From DATEAV01 sp964575425 (GTDB lineage Bacteria > Chloroflexota > Anaerolineae > Anaerolineales > E44-bin32), in the NCBI GenBank assembly GCA_964575425.1, contig CAZNRD010000032.1, forward strand, positions 1 through 32,486: a stretch of DNA of 32,486 nt, in the 5' to 3' direction. The translations under genes and the position numbers were made by a program. Positions 16,659 to 23,533 of this stretch are shown in pieces. The notes beneath the pieces are model-generated. The model was given only the letters and a program-made list of their open reading frames with translations. It searched no databases and was not told where the DNA came from. Within the stretch, counting starts at the first letter, position 1; every line of letters begins with the position of its first letter.

Positions 16659-16667
16659 AGTATATCA
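16659..16667 (-). promoter_or_regulatory. Extended -10 promoter for purA and its operon
   Basis: On the minus strand TGATATACT sits 15 bases before the purA ATG. The predicted leader is about 10 bases and is mostly the GGGAGG ribosome binding site. No clear -35. Confidence 0.6.
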
Positions 16668-16751
16668 CGGCAGAGGACTGACGCCGCCGAGTTGCGCCCA
16701 CCTGTTCCGCTCGAAGCCGGCGCACCTCTACTCGCGCCGTTCCGAACCGGC

Positions 16752-16757
16752 TATAAT
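16752..16757 (+). promoter_or_regulatory. -10 element for the LysM protein gene
   Basis: A perfect TATAAT lies 24 bases before the ATG at 16782. The short transcript leader contains a five-codon reading frame (ATG 16769 to TGA 16783-16785) whose stop overlaps the gene start. There is no clear -35 or extended TG. Confidence 0.5.
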
Positions 16758-16781
16758 GCCGCTGGACATGGTTCCCTACCG

Positions 16782-17633
16782 ATGAGTGGCAGGCGACGGA
16801 TTCCCTCACGCGTGTTGCTGCCGCTGCTGGCAGTGAGCATTGTCCCCGGGCTGCTTTCGCCGCGCCCAGCTCCGGTAGAGAGTGCTGGCATGCTACAGCG
16901 GACGCCGTTCGTGACGCCGACGCCGGGCCCGGACGGCCGCATCATCTACATCATGCGGGAGGGGGACGCACTGTGGACGATCGCCGCGCTCACCGGCATC
17001 AGCCTGGAAGAGCTGATGGCGATCAACGGCATCGCGCCCAGCGATGTCAATCGCATCCCGGTGGGCTACGCGCTGCAGCTCGGGCTCGGCGGGCCGGTGA
17101 TCCCGACGCAGGCACCGGGGACCATGCCCACGGACACGCCGATCCCGGCCACGCCGACGCCGCTCTTCGGCACCGGCACCATCTGCGTGCTGCTCTTCCG
17201 TGATGACAACGGTAACGCTCGCTGGGACGAACCGGAGCCGCCGCTGGCGGGAGGCAGAGTGAGCATCGCCGACGTCAATGGCGCTGTGGTCGGCGAGCGG
17301 GCTACGGACGAGACGACCGAGCTGGCGCCCGACGATACGCCGATCGGTCACTGCTTCGCCGACCTGCCCGGCGGCGACTACAACGTCAGTGCCGCCGTCC
17401 CGCTTGAGCACAACCCCACCACCTCGATGAACACGCCCGTCCGCCTCAATCCCGGTGACATCAACTACGTGGAGTTTGGTGCTCAGCCGGTCGGGGGGAC
17501 CGGCGGCAGCGGGGTTGGTGGAGGCCGCTCCTTGTTGTTGGGATTGATCGGCGTGGCCCTGCTTGTGGCAGCCGCTGGCCTAGGGTACTATGCCTCGCGC
17601 TGTGGCAGGAGCGACCGCCTTTCGCTGCGCTGA
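16782..17633 (+). CDS. Exported LysM protein with beta-sandwich domain and C-terminal membrane anchor
   Basis: This 283-residue protein has a basic N-terminus and signal-like helix (1-30). One LysM domain follows (about 52-100, with the typical EGDALWTIA start and ISLEELMAING core), which in this family binds peptidoglycan or related glycans. A Thr/Pro-rich linker leads to an SdrD_B/carboxypeptidase-regulatory-like beta domain with DDNGNARWDEPEPPLAGG and a late DLPGGDYNVSA. After a Gly-rich spacer, a single hydrophobic helix near 250-272 and a short charged tail anchor the C-terminus. The protein probably spans from membrane to wall. The ATG at 16782 lacks a clear ribosome binding site. It stands alone between the divergent purA operon and the sensory genes. 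No catalytic residues are apparent. Confidence 0.85.
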   Translation: MSGRRRIPSRVLLPLLAVSIVPGLLSPRPAPVESAGMLQRTPFVTPTPGPDGRIIYIMREGDALWTIAALTGISLEELMAINGIAPSDVNRIPVGYALQLGLGGPVIPTQAPGTMPTDTPIPATPTPLFGTGTICVLLFRDDNGNARWDEPEPPLAGGRVSIADVNGAVVGERATDETTELAPDDTPIGHCFADLPGGDYNVSAAVPLEHNPTTSMNTPVRLNPGDINYVEFGAQPVGGTGGSGVGGGRSLLLGLIGVALLVAAAGLGYYASRCGRSDRLSLR

Positions 17634-17724
17634 TCTCGTTCGATGTGAGGTCGTGGGCTCAGGGGCAGCCTGTGGCTGCGAGGCGGGGGGTCAGGCAATC
17701 CCCGTTTCACGCAGTTGCCTTCCA

Positions 17725-17733
17725 TGCTATAGT
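17725..17733 (+). promoter_or_regulatory. Extended -10 promoter for the REC-GAF gene (leaderless)
   Basis: TGCTATAGT ends seven bases before the A of the ATG at 17740. The expected transcription start coincides with the start codon, and no ribosome binding site is seen, so the message is probably leaderless. Confidence 0.6.
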
Positions 17734-17739
17734 TGATTT

Positions 17740-18936
17740 ATGGCAAGCGCGCCTGCCCGAGAAAAGGTCCTGGTCGTCGACGAGGATGTGGATGTCCTGG
17801 ACCTGGTTTCGCGGCAGGTGCTCCAGCCCCTCGGCTTCACTGTCGCCACCGCTGATGACGCCGGTGAGGCCATTCAGAAAGCCCTGAGCTTCCGCCCCGA
17901 CATCATCCTCGCCAGCCTGACGCTCCCTGGTCTGAGTGGGAAGGACCTGCTGGTGGCGCTCCGCTCCCAGGGGATGGATTTGCCGATGCTGGTTTCTGCG
18001 CGCAAGGGCATGGAGGCCGACGCCGTCGAGGCCTTCCGCCTCGGCGCGCGCGACTACCTGGTGAAGCCGTTGCGGGAAGCGGAGCTGGTGGCAGCCGTCG
18101 AGCGCGCCCTGCATGAGGTACGCCTGCGGCGCGAGCGGGAACAGCTTGAGGCCGAACTGGCCGAGAGCAACCGCCAGCTCGAGCGGCGGGTGCGCGAGCT
18201 GACGACCCTCTTCGGCATCGGCAAGGTCGTCACCTCCACCACCAATCAGGTGCAGCTCTTCAACAAGCTGATGGAAGGCAGCCTGTACGTCACCGAGGCT
18301 GACATGGGGTGGGTGCTGCTGCGCGACGAGAACACCGACCAGCTCATCTTGCGCGCGCAGGCCAATCTTCCGCCGGCCGTGGCTGCCAAGCTCCATCAGC
18401 CGTGGGAGGATGGTGTCAGTTCGCTGGTCATGCTGTCGGGCGAAGCACTCAGCATCCACGGCGAGGGGCTGGGCCAGTTCAAACTGGCAAGGCTGGGCAG
18501 GGCAGCGTTGATCGCGCCGATCAAAGTCCGCACACAACCGATAGGCGTCATCACCGTTGTGCGCCAGCTCGACCGGGCCTTCACCGAGCGCGATCAGGCG
18601 ATGCTCGAAGCGGTGGCGGACTACGCCTCGATCTCTCTGGTCAACGCCCGCCTGTTCCAGGCGCTTGAGGCTCGCGCCCAGCGGCTGCAGCAGCTGGTCG
18701 ATGAGGTGAATGCCGGCGTGCAGGTGACGCTGGACTGGACTGCCCGCATGAGACGGGGGCTGCGAGCGGCGCGCAGCGAGCTGTCGACCCTGCAAGGTCA
18801 GCCGGATGAGAAGCGGCGGGCGGCGCTGCGCGCGCTGCAGGACGATCTCGATGCTCTGCTGCAGCAGCTGGCCGAACTGGAAACGCCACGCTCTTCGGAG
18901 ACTACGCCCTCGGCGTCGCCAACGGCCGCGGCGTGA
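17740..18936 (+). CDS. Pseudo-receiver/GAF protein with coiled-coil ends
   Basis: The 398-residue soluble protein starts with a receiver (REC) domain (8-125). It keeps the acidic pocket residues Asp14-Glu15, the Ser86 switch position and the Lys109-Pro110 pair. But the phospho-acceptor position, normally Asp in a LLDLxLPG context, is Ser59 (codon AGC at 17914-17916, in LASLTLPG). It is therefore probably not phosphorylated in the usual way. A heptad-like helix (126-155) connects to a GAF domain (156-308), and the last 80 residues form another helical, Gln/Leu-rich region. There is no kinase, helix-turn-helix or cyclase domain. It precedes a REC-GAF-PAS histidine kinase by 122 bases, so it may act in the same pathway as a constitutive or ligand-gated partner. 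Start choice follows the -10 at 17728. Confidence 0.9.
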   Translation: MASAPAREKVLVVDEDVDVLDLVSRQVLQPLGFTVATADDAGEAIQKALSFRPDIILASLTLPGLSGKDLLVALRSQGMDLPMLVSARKGMEADAVEAFRLGARDYLVKPLREAELVAAVERALHEVRLRREREQLEAELAESNRQLERRVRELTTLFGIGKVVTSTTNQVQLFNKLMEGSLYVTEADMGWVLLRDENTDQLILRAQANLPPAVAAKLHQPWEDGVSSLVMLSGEALSIHGEGLGQFKLARLGRAALIAPIKVRTQPIGVITVVRQLDRAFTERDQAMLEAVADYASISLVNARLFQALEARAQRLQQLVDEVNAGVQVTLDWTARMRRGLRAARSELSTLQGQPDEKRRAALRALQDDLDALLQQLAELETPRSSETTPSASPTAAA

Positions 18937-18981
18937 CCGGCCCACCTTGCCGGAAGTACCATACCCGCTCACGGCCCCCCG

Positions 18982-18990
18982 TGCTACCAT
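18982..18990 (+). promoter_or_regulatory. Possible extended -10 promoter for the histidine kinase gene
   Basis: TGCTACCAT lies 68 bases before the kinase ATG. It matches the TGn-TAnnAT pattern seen elsewhere in the window but is less close to consensus, and no -35 is evident. Confidence 0.35.
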
Positions 18991-19058
18991 GGCTTGTGCC
19001 CCCGCCCGGACGATGAGGAACCCCTTGCCGGGGCAGCCGGGGAGCGAAGACGAGTGCC

Positions 19059-20948
19059 ATGAGCGATGAATTGATCCTGATCGCCGAGGACAGCAGCGAG
19101 ATCCGCCAATTCCTCGAGGAGACTGTCCTGAGTAAGGCCGGGTACCGGGTGCGATCGGTGGGTGACGGCCTGTCGGCGCTTACCCTGGCGCGCGAGTTGC
19201 ACCCCGACCTGGTCATCACCGACCAGCAGATGCCCAACCTGGCCGGCCTCGAGCTGCTGCGACGCCTGCGGGCCGATCTGCCCGATCTGCCCGTCATCCT
19301 CATCACCAGCGAGGGCTCAGAGGCTCTGGCAGTGGAGGCGATGCGTGCCGGCGCTGCCGACTATCTCACCAAGCCCTTCGACCCTGACGCACTGTTGGAA
19401 GCCGTGCGGCGCGCTCTGATCGCGGCGCGCGCCCGCGCCAGCGATAGCCCACAGCTCGAGCGCCGGCTGCAGGAGCTCGAGACTCTGGCTCACATTGGCC
19501 GCACCGTCACCGCACTGCTGGACCTGGACCAGGTGTTGATGGCCGTGGTCGAGGCCGCCGTCCGCCTGACTGGTGCGGAGGAAGGCAGCCTGCTCCTGCT
19601 GGACGAAGACAGCGGCGAGCTCTACATGCGTGCCTCCAAGAACTTCGACCAGGAATTCGCCCGCACCTTCCGCCTGCGGGTGGAGGATTCCCTGGCCGGG
19701 CAGGTCATTGGTTCTGGTGTTCCGGTGATTCTGGATGAGAGCACCCCCCAGAAGATAAAAACCTCCTACCTGGTCCATTCGCTGCTCTATGTGCCGCTGC
19801 GCGTGCGCGGGCGCACAATCGGCGTCCTCGGCGTGGACAACCGTAGCGCCGGCCGATCGATGACCCGCAGCGACATGACAGTGCTCAGCGCCCTGGCCGA
19901 CTACGCCGCCATCGCCATCGAAAACGCCCGACTCTACGAGCGCAGTGAGAGCGAACGCCGGAAGCTCGAGACTGTGCTCACCCAGACCGAGGATGGTGTC
20001 ATTGTTGTCGACAGCGAGAACCGCGTGGTGCTGGTTAATGCCACAGCCCGCGAGGCCTTCGGCGTGGCCGAAGACGCCGCGGGGAAATCAGTGGTCGAAT
20101 GCATCGACGACCCCACACTGCTGGGGCTGCTCCGTCTCCCTGGCCAGCTGCCGCACCGGGAAGAGATCGTCCTGCGCGATGGGCGCGTCTTCAACGCGCA
20201 GCGCACCCCGATTCAAGGGGTCGGCCAGGCAGTTGTGATGCAGGACATCACTCACCTCAAGGAGCTCGACCGCATCAAATCGGAATTCGTCACCACAGTC
20301 TCGCACGACCTTCGCTCGCCGCTCACAGCGATCCTCGGGTACGTCGAACTGATCGAGCGCTCCGGATCGGTCAGCGACCTGCAGCGCGACTTCATCCGGC
20401 GCGTCCAGCTCAGCGTCGAGCAGATGACCAGCCTGGTGACGACACTGCTCGACCTCGGACGAATCGAGGCCGGGCTGGACAGCGGCAAGGAGCACACCCG
20501 CCTCGGGGTGCTGGCGAATTACGCGGTGGAAGGGCTGCGCGGTGCGGCCGAGGCCAAGGGCCTGACGCTGGAGGTGGACATCCCGGTCGATGTGCCAGCG
20601 GTGATCGGCGTCCCGCTGCGCCTGCGTCAGGTGGTGGCGAACCTATTGGACAACGCCATCAAGTACACGCCGCCCGGCGGCCGGGTGACGGTGCGCGCCC
20701 GCGCCGAGGACGGACAGGTCATCGTGGAGGTCAGCGACACGGGCCAGGGCATCCCCCCGGCCGACCAGCCCTACCTGTTTGACAAGTTCTTCCGTGCCAG
20801 CAACGTGCCGCGCGAGGTCACCGGTGCCGGGCTGGGCCTTTCGATCGTCAAGTCGATTGTCGACACCCATGGCGGACGCATCTGGGTAGATTCGGCGCTG
20901 GGGAAGGGGACGACCTTCACCGTCGTCCTGCCGGGGGCGCGCGCCTGA
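19059..20948 (+). CDS. Hybrid sensor histidine kinase, REC-GAF-PAS-HisKA-HATPase
   Basis: The 629-residue soluble kinase has an N-terminal receiver (5-122) with an intact phospho-acceptor Asp55 in ITDQQMPN. A helix and GAF domain follow (about 140-292), then a PAS domain (about 298-400). The HisKA helix has phospho-acceptor His416 in SHDLRSPL. The ATPase domain shows the N box near Asn528-Asn532, G1 DTGQG at 560-564, the F box FDKFF and G2 GAGLGLS at 589-595. There is no transmembrane segment, so it senses cytoplasmic signals and probably takes phosphate from, or passes it to, another protein through its receiver. The GGGGAG upstream of ATG 19059 is about 14 bases away, a little far. Its REC-GAF front is organised like the preceding gene, suggesting duplication. 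Confidence 0.95.
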   Translation: MSDELILIAEDSSEIRQFLEETVLSKAGYRVRSVGDGLSALTLARELHPDLVITDQQMPNLAGLELLRRLRADLPDLPVILITSEGSEALAVEAMRAGAADYLTKPFDPDALLEAVRRALIAARARASDSPQLERRLQELETLAHIGRTVTALLDLDQVLMAVVEAAVRLTGAEEGSLLLLDEDSGELYMRASKNFDQEFARTFRLRVEDSLAGQVIGSGVPVILDESTPQKIKTSYLVHSLLYVPLRVRGRTIGVLGVDNRSAGRSMTRSDMTVLSALADYAAIAIENARLYERSESERRKLETVLTQTEDGVIVVDSENRVVLVNATAREAFGVAEDAAGKSVVECIDDPTLLGLLRLPGQLPHREEIVLRDGRVFNAQRTPIQGVGQAVVMQDITHLKELDRIKSEFVTTVSHDLRSPLTAILGYVELIERSGSVSDLQRDFIRRVQLSVEQMTSLVTTLLDLGRIEAGLDSGKEHTRLGVLANYAVEGLRGAAEAKGLTLEVDIPVDVPAVIGVPLRLRQVVANLLDNAIKYTPPGGRVTVRARAEDGQVIVEVSDTGQGIPPADQPYLFDKFFRASNVPREVTGAGLGLSIVKSIVDTHGGRIWVDSALGKGTTFTVVLPGARA

Positions 20949-20972
20949 GCAGCGTGTAAGCAGAGGAGCGAC

Positions 20973-20999
20973 GTGCGCGGCGGAGGATCTGCCGCGCAC
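20973..20999 (+). terminator. First hairpin after the histidine kinase
   Basis: GTGCGCGGC pairs perfectly with GCCGCGCAC (9 bp) around a nine-base loop, 25 bases after the kinase stop. No T tract follows; it may act in combination with the next hairpin. Confidence 0.5.
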
Positions 21000-21010
21000 T
21001 GCATTAAAGC

Positions 21011-21049
21011 GCCTCCGCCGGGGCGGTGAGGGGGGAGCCCGGCGGAGGC
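21011..21049 (+). terminator. Second hairpin after the histidine kinase
   Basis: GCCTCCGCCGGG pairs perfectly with CCCGGCGGAGGC (12 bp) around a 15-base G-rich loop. It is very GC-rich and lacks a T tract, so it is either a Rho-assisted or GC-hairpin terminator or a 3' end stabiliser. Confidence 0.5.
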
Positions 21050-21072
21050 CTTCGCCAAAGGAGGAGACAGCG

Positions 21073-21171
21073 ATGAGCGTTGGGGCTCGCGCCCCGTCTC
21101 TCGTCTCCGAGCGTTATAATACGTCTGGCAGCGAAGTGTGGTCATTGAAGAAGGTCATCGCAGGCCGGTGA
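21073..21171 (+). CDS. Possible small protein of 32 residues
   Basis: An ATG at 21073 has an ideal ribosome binding site, AAAGGAGGA (21057-21065), eight bases upstream. The frame runs 32 codons to TGA 21169-21171 and encodes a mildly basic peptide starting MSVGARAPSL. It contains no clear hydrophobic helix. It sits right after the hairpins and overlaps the TATAAT at 21115. It may be a real small gene, a leader peptide or chance; only the ribosome binding site argues for it. Confidence 0.25.
   Translation: MSVGARAPSLVSERYNTSGSEVWSLKKVIAGR
21115..21120 (+). promoter_or_regulatory. -10 element upstream of the YprB-like gene
   Basis: A perfect TATAAT, without a good -35, lies about 148 bases before the GTG at 21268 and inside the possible 32-codon frame. 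Confidence 0.35.
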
Positions 21172-21267
21172 CTTTCATCTGCGTTCAGGCATGCACGCGA
21201 GCATCCGATGGTCTTGCGATTGTCTTGATTTTGCCCCGACGGCTTCCGGCCAGCGCGTGGGTTCCCC

Positions 21268-22512
21268 GTGGTTGATGAGAGAACAGAGCTGAGAAGGCGC
21301 CTGGGGCGATTGTCGGTTCGGCGGAAGCTGCCGGCCACGGAGGGGCCGCGGCCGCTTCAGCCGGTCGCGTGTCTCCCCGGAGAAGAGATTGTCACTCCGG
21401 CGGGGTCGGCGTTCCGCCTGGAGCAGCGCTATCCGCTGCAGTACCGCCACGGCCCACGGTCGCTGGCGGATGTGCTGGGTTTCGATGCGCGGCTGGCGGC
21501 TGAGGTCGCGGTGCAGCCGGCGCTGCAGAGGGTGCCGCTCGAGCAGCTGGCCTTCCTGGATACCGAGACCACCGGACTGGCGGGCGGCGCCGGCACGCTG
21601 GTCTTCCTCATTGGCGTCGGGATGTTCGAAGACGGCGCCTTTCGCCTGCGCCAGTACTTCTTGCGCACGCTGGAAGAAGAGGCCGGCATGCTTCAGGCGC
21701 TACAGCAAGACCTCGAAACCGCCGGCGGCCTTGTCACCTTCAACGGCCGGGTCTTCGACCTGCCACTGCTCGAGATGCGTTACCTTCTCAGCCTGCGGCA
21801 GCGCTGCCCCCTCTCTCAATGGCCCCACCTCGATCTGCTGCACCCTGCGCGGCGCCTATGGCAGCGCCTGGCCCCGGACTGCAGCCTGGGGACGCTGGAG
21901 AGGATGATGCTTGGTGTGGTGCGGGCCGAGGCCGATGTCCCTGGTTCCCTCATCCCTTCACTTTACCTCGACTACCTGCGCAGCGGCCAGATCGAGGGTA
22001 TCGCGCGAATCCTCTATCACAACACCGTCGACGTGCTCAGCCTTGTAGGGCTTGCGGCTGAGATCCTCGAGCGCCATGGCCAAACGGACGGCGGCCGTCT
22101 GTCTGGGGCGGAAGCGCTGGGCGTGGCTCGCTGGCACCAGCGTTCCGGTCGAGCGGGATTGGCTGAGAGCGGCTACCGTGCGGCTGTCGCCACTGGTGCA
22201 GAGACGGACTTGCGGGTCGAGGCACTGCGGCGCCTGACCGCGCAGCTGCGGCAGCAAGGTCGCGCGCAGGAGGCCGTCGAGGGTTGGCAGGCGTGGCACG
22301 ATCTCGATCCGACGGACCCCGAGCCGTGTGTGGCCCTCGCCAAGTTTTACGAATGGCAGGCGCGCGACTTCGTCGAGGCGAGGCGTTGGGTGGAGGAAGC
22401 ACTTGTCTGCCTGACGCACTGGGCGCCAGGCTGGCAGCGAAAAGAAGTGTGGCAGGCAGTGGAGCATCGTCTGAGCCGTCTGGCGCGCAAGCTTGAGCGC
22501 TTCCCGCGCTGA
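21268..22512 (+). CDS. YprB-like RNase H-fold exonuclease domain protein with TPR tail
   Basis: This 414-residue protein is a predicted cytoplasmic nuclease of the DnaQ/RNase H-like superfamily (YprB type). The acidic catalytic set is visible: DTETTG with Asp98 and Glu100, VTFNGRVFDLPLL with Asn159 and Asp164, Asp189 in HLDLLH, and HNTVDVLSL with His251 and Asp255. After residue 275 the chain becomes helical, with TPR-like repeats (AESGYRAAVATG, AVEGWQAWHDLDPTDPEP, EARRWVEEALVCL). The biological substrate of YprB proteins is not established. The GTG at 21268 was taken as the start; no ribosome binding site is obvious. It converges with the VWA gene 50 bases downstream, with no clear terminator between them. 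Confidence 0.88.
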   Translation: MVDERTELRRRLGRLSVRRKLPATEGPRPLQPVACLPGEEIVTPAGSAFRLEQRYPLQYRHGPRSLADVLGFDARLAAEVAVQPALQRVPLEQLAFLDTETTGLAGGAGTLVFLIGVGMFEDGAFRLRQYFLRTLEEEAGMLQALQQDLETAGGLVTFNGRVFDLPLLEMRYLLSLRQRCPLSQWPHLDLLHPARRLWQRLAPDCSLGTLERMMLGVVRAEADVPGSLIPSLYLDYLRSGQIEGIARILYHNTVDVLSLVGLAAEILERHGQTDGGRLSGAEALGVARWHQRSGRAGLAESGYRAAVATGAETDLRVEALRRLTAQLRQQGRAQEAVEGWQAWHDLDPTDPEPCVALAKFYEWQARDFVEARRWVEEALVCLTHWAPGWQRKEVWQAVEHRLSRLARKLERFPR

Positions 22513-22562
22513 TCTCCAAAGACGATTTCTTAGCGGTCGACGGGTGGAAAGCACCGACGCGG

Positions 22563-23495
22563 TCAAGCACGGGCACCGGGTTCGGTTGGCCCGGCATGGA
22601 TCTCCTTCCGCACCGTCTCGTAGAGGTGCTCGGCGTGCAGCTCATGAAGGGTGTAGCACGGGGCGCCGAGGTGATCGGCCAGCTGGCGAGCCAGGCCCTG
22701 ATCGAACGCGGCGTGCTCCATGTTGACCACGACCGAGCGGATCTTGTGTTCGCGGACCTGATCGGCAATGCGATGGGCCTCTTCCTGCGGTGGAAGGTGC
22801 CCCATCGACACATTGCCCGCTCCGTCGGTCAGCAGGATGATCATTGGCAGGACGTCGGGGTGGACCAGGCGGTCCTGGCGGATCGTGTCGAGTGCGAGCT
22901 GCAGGCCGGCGGAGAGCGGCGTCTTGCCGCCGACAGGGATGTCGGCCAGAGCGCGCTGGGCCAGGGTGACGGAGTTGGTCGGGGGCAAGATGGTCAGGGC
23001 ACGGTCCTTCTGAAAGACCACCAGGCCCACCCGGTCGCGGCGCTGGTAGGCGTCGGTCAGAAGCGAGAGGATGGCGCCCTTGGTGGCCGACATGCGTTCG
23101 GCCACTGCCATCGACCAAGACGCATCGACCACGAAGAGGATGAGATTCGCCGACTTGCGGACGCGCACCTTGCGCTGCAAGTCGGAGCCATGGATGGCGA
23201 AGGCCACGCGGCGACGCTCGGCTTGGCGCCGCCGCTGATGCGGGGCGGCGGCCCGCAGCGTGGCGTCGAAGGCGATGTCATCGAACTTGTCGCTGGCGGG
23301 GCGAGCGCGCACGTAGCGGCCGCGCTTGAGGTCGGTTCGGGTGCGGGTGCGGCGGCCCACCTGTTGGCGCGTCATCCGGTCGAGTGGGCTTTCGAGCCGC
23401 CGGGGGGTGAACACCTCCCCGACGCGCACCTTCTGTCCCCCTTCCCACCAGCGGGCGCTGAGCGAATCGAAGACACGCTGTTGGCCGGGTTCCAC
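22563..23495 (-). CDS. VWA-domain half of a chlD/cobaltochelatase-like subunit
   Basis: This frame encodes a positively charged linker and a von Willebrand A domain, as found at the C-terminus of chlD/bchD-type chelatase subunits. The conserved linker end FDATLRAAA (76-84) and the MIDAS metal site are present: Asp124-x-Ser126-x-Ser128, Thr192 and Asp224 in LLTDGAGN. Trp replaces the usual Gly in DASGS. The first conventional start is GTG 23495 (310 residues), which has no ribosome binding site. The frame stays open 17 codons further up, to the A9 run at the end of the AAA+ gene, with a TAA just before the run. Known relatives carry both domains in one chain, so this part is most likely made only as a frameshift fusion product (see 23546-23554) and not as a separate protein. 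Confidence 0.85.
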   Translation of the reverse strand: MEPGQQRVFDSLSARWWEGGQKVRVGEVFTPRRLESPLDRMTRQQVGRRTRTRTDLKRGRYVRARPASDKFDDIAFDATLRAAAPHQRRRQAERRRVAFAIHGSDLQRKVRVRKSANLILFVVDASWSMAVAERMSATKGAILSLLTDAYQRRDRVGLVVFQKDRALTILPPTNSVTLAQRALADIPVGGKTPLSAGLQLALDTIRQDRLVHPDVLPMIILLTDGAGNVSMGHLPPQEEAHRIADQVREHKIRSVVVNMEHAAFDQGLARQLADHLGAPCYTLHELHAEHLYETVRKEIHAGPTEPGARA

Positions 23496-23533
23496 CGGGA
23501 CAGTGTCTGGAGTCTCGTCGCTGGTTTCCCGGG

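Larger units (their letters stand above)
20949..21267 (+). other. Non-coding interval between the histidine kinase and the YprB-like gene
   Basis: This 319-base interval holds two perfect GC hairpins in tandem (20973-20999 and 21011-21049), a possible 32-codon reading frame with a strong ribosome binding site (21073-21171), and a TATAAT inside that frame (21115-21120). The last hundred bases before the GTG at 21268 show no recognisable element. Confidence 0.6.
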
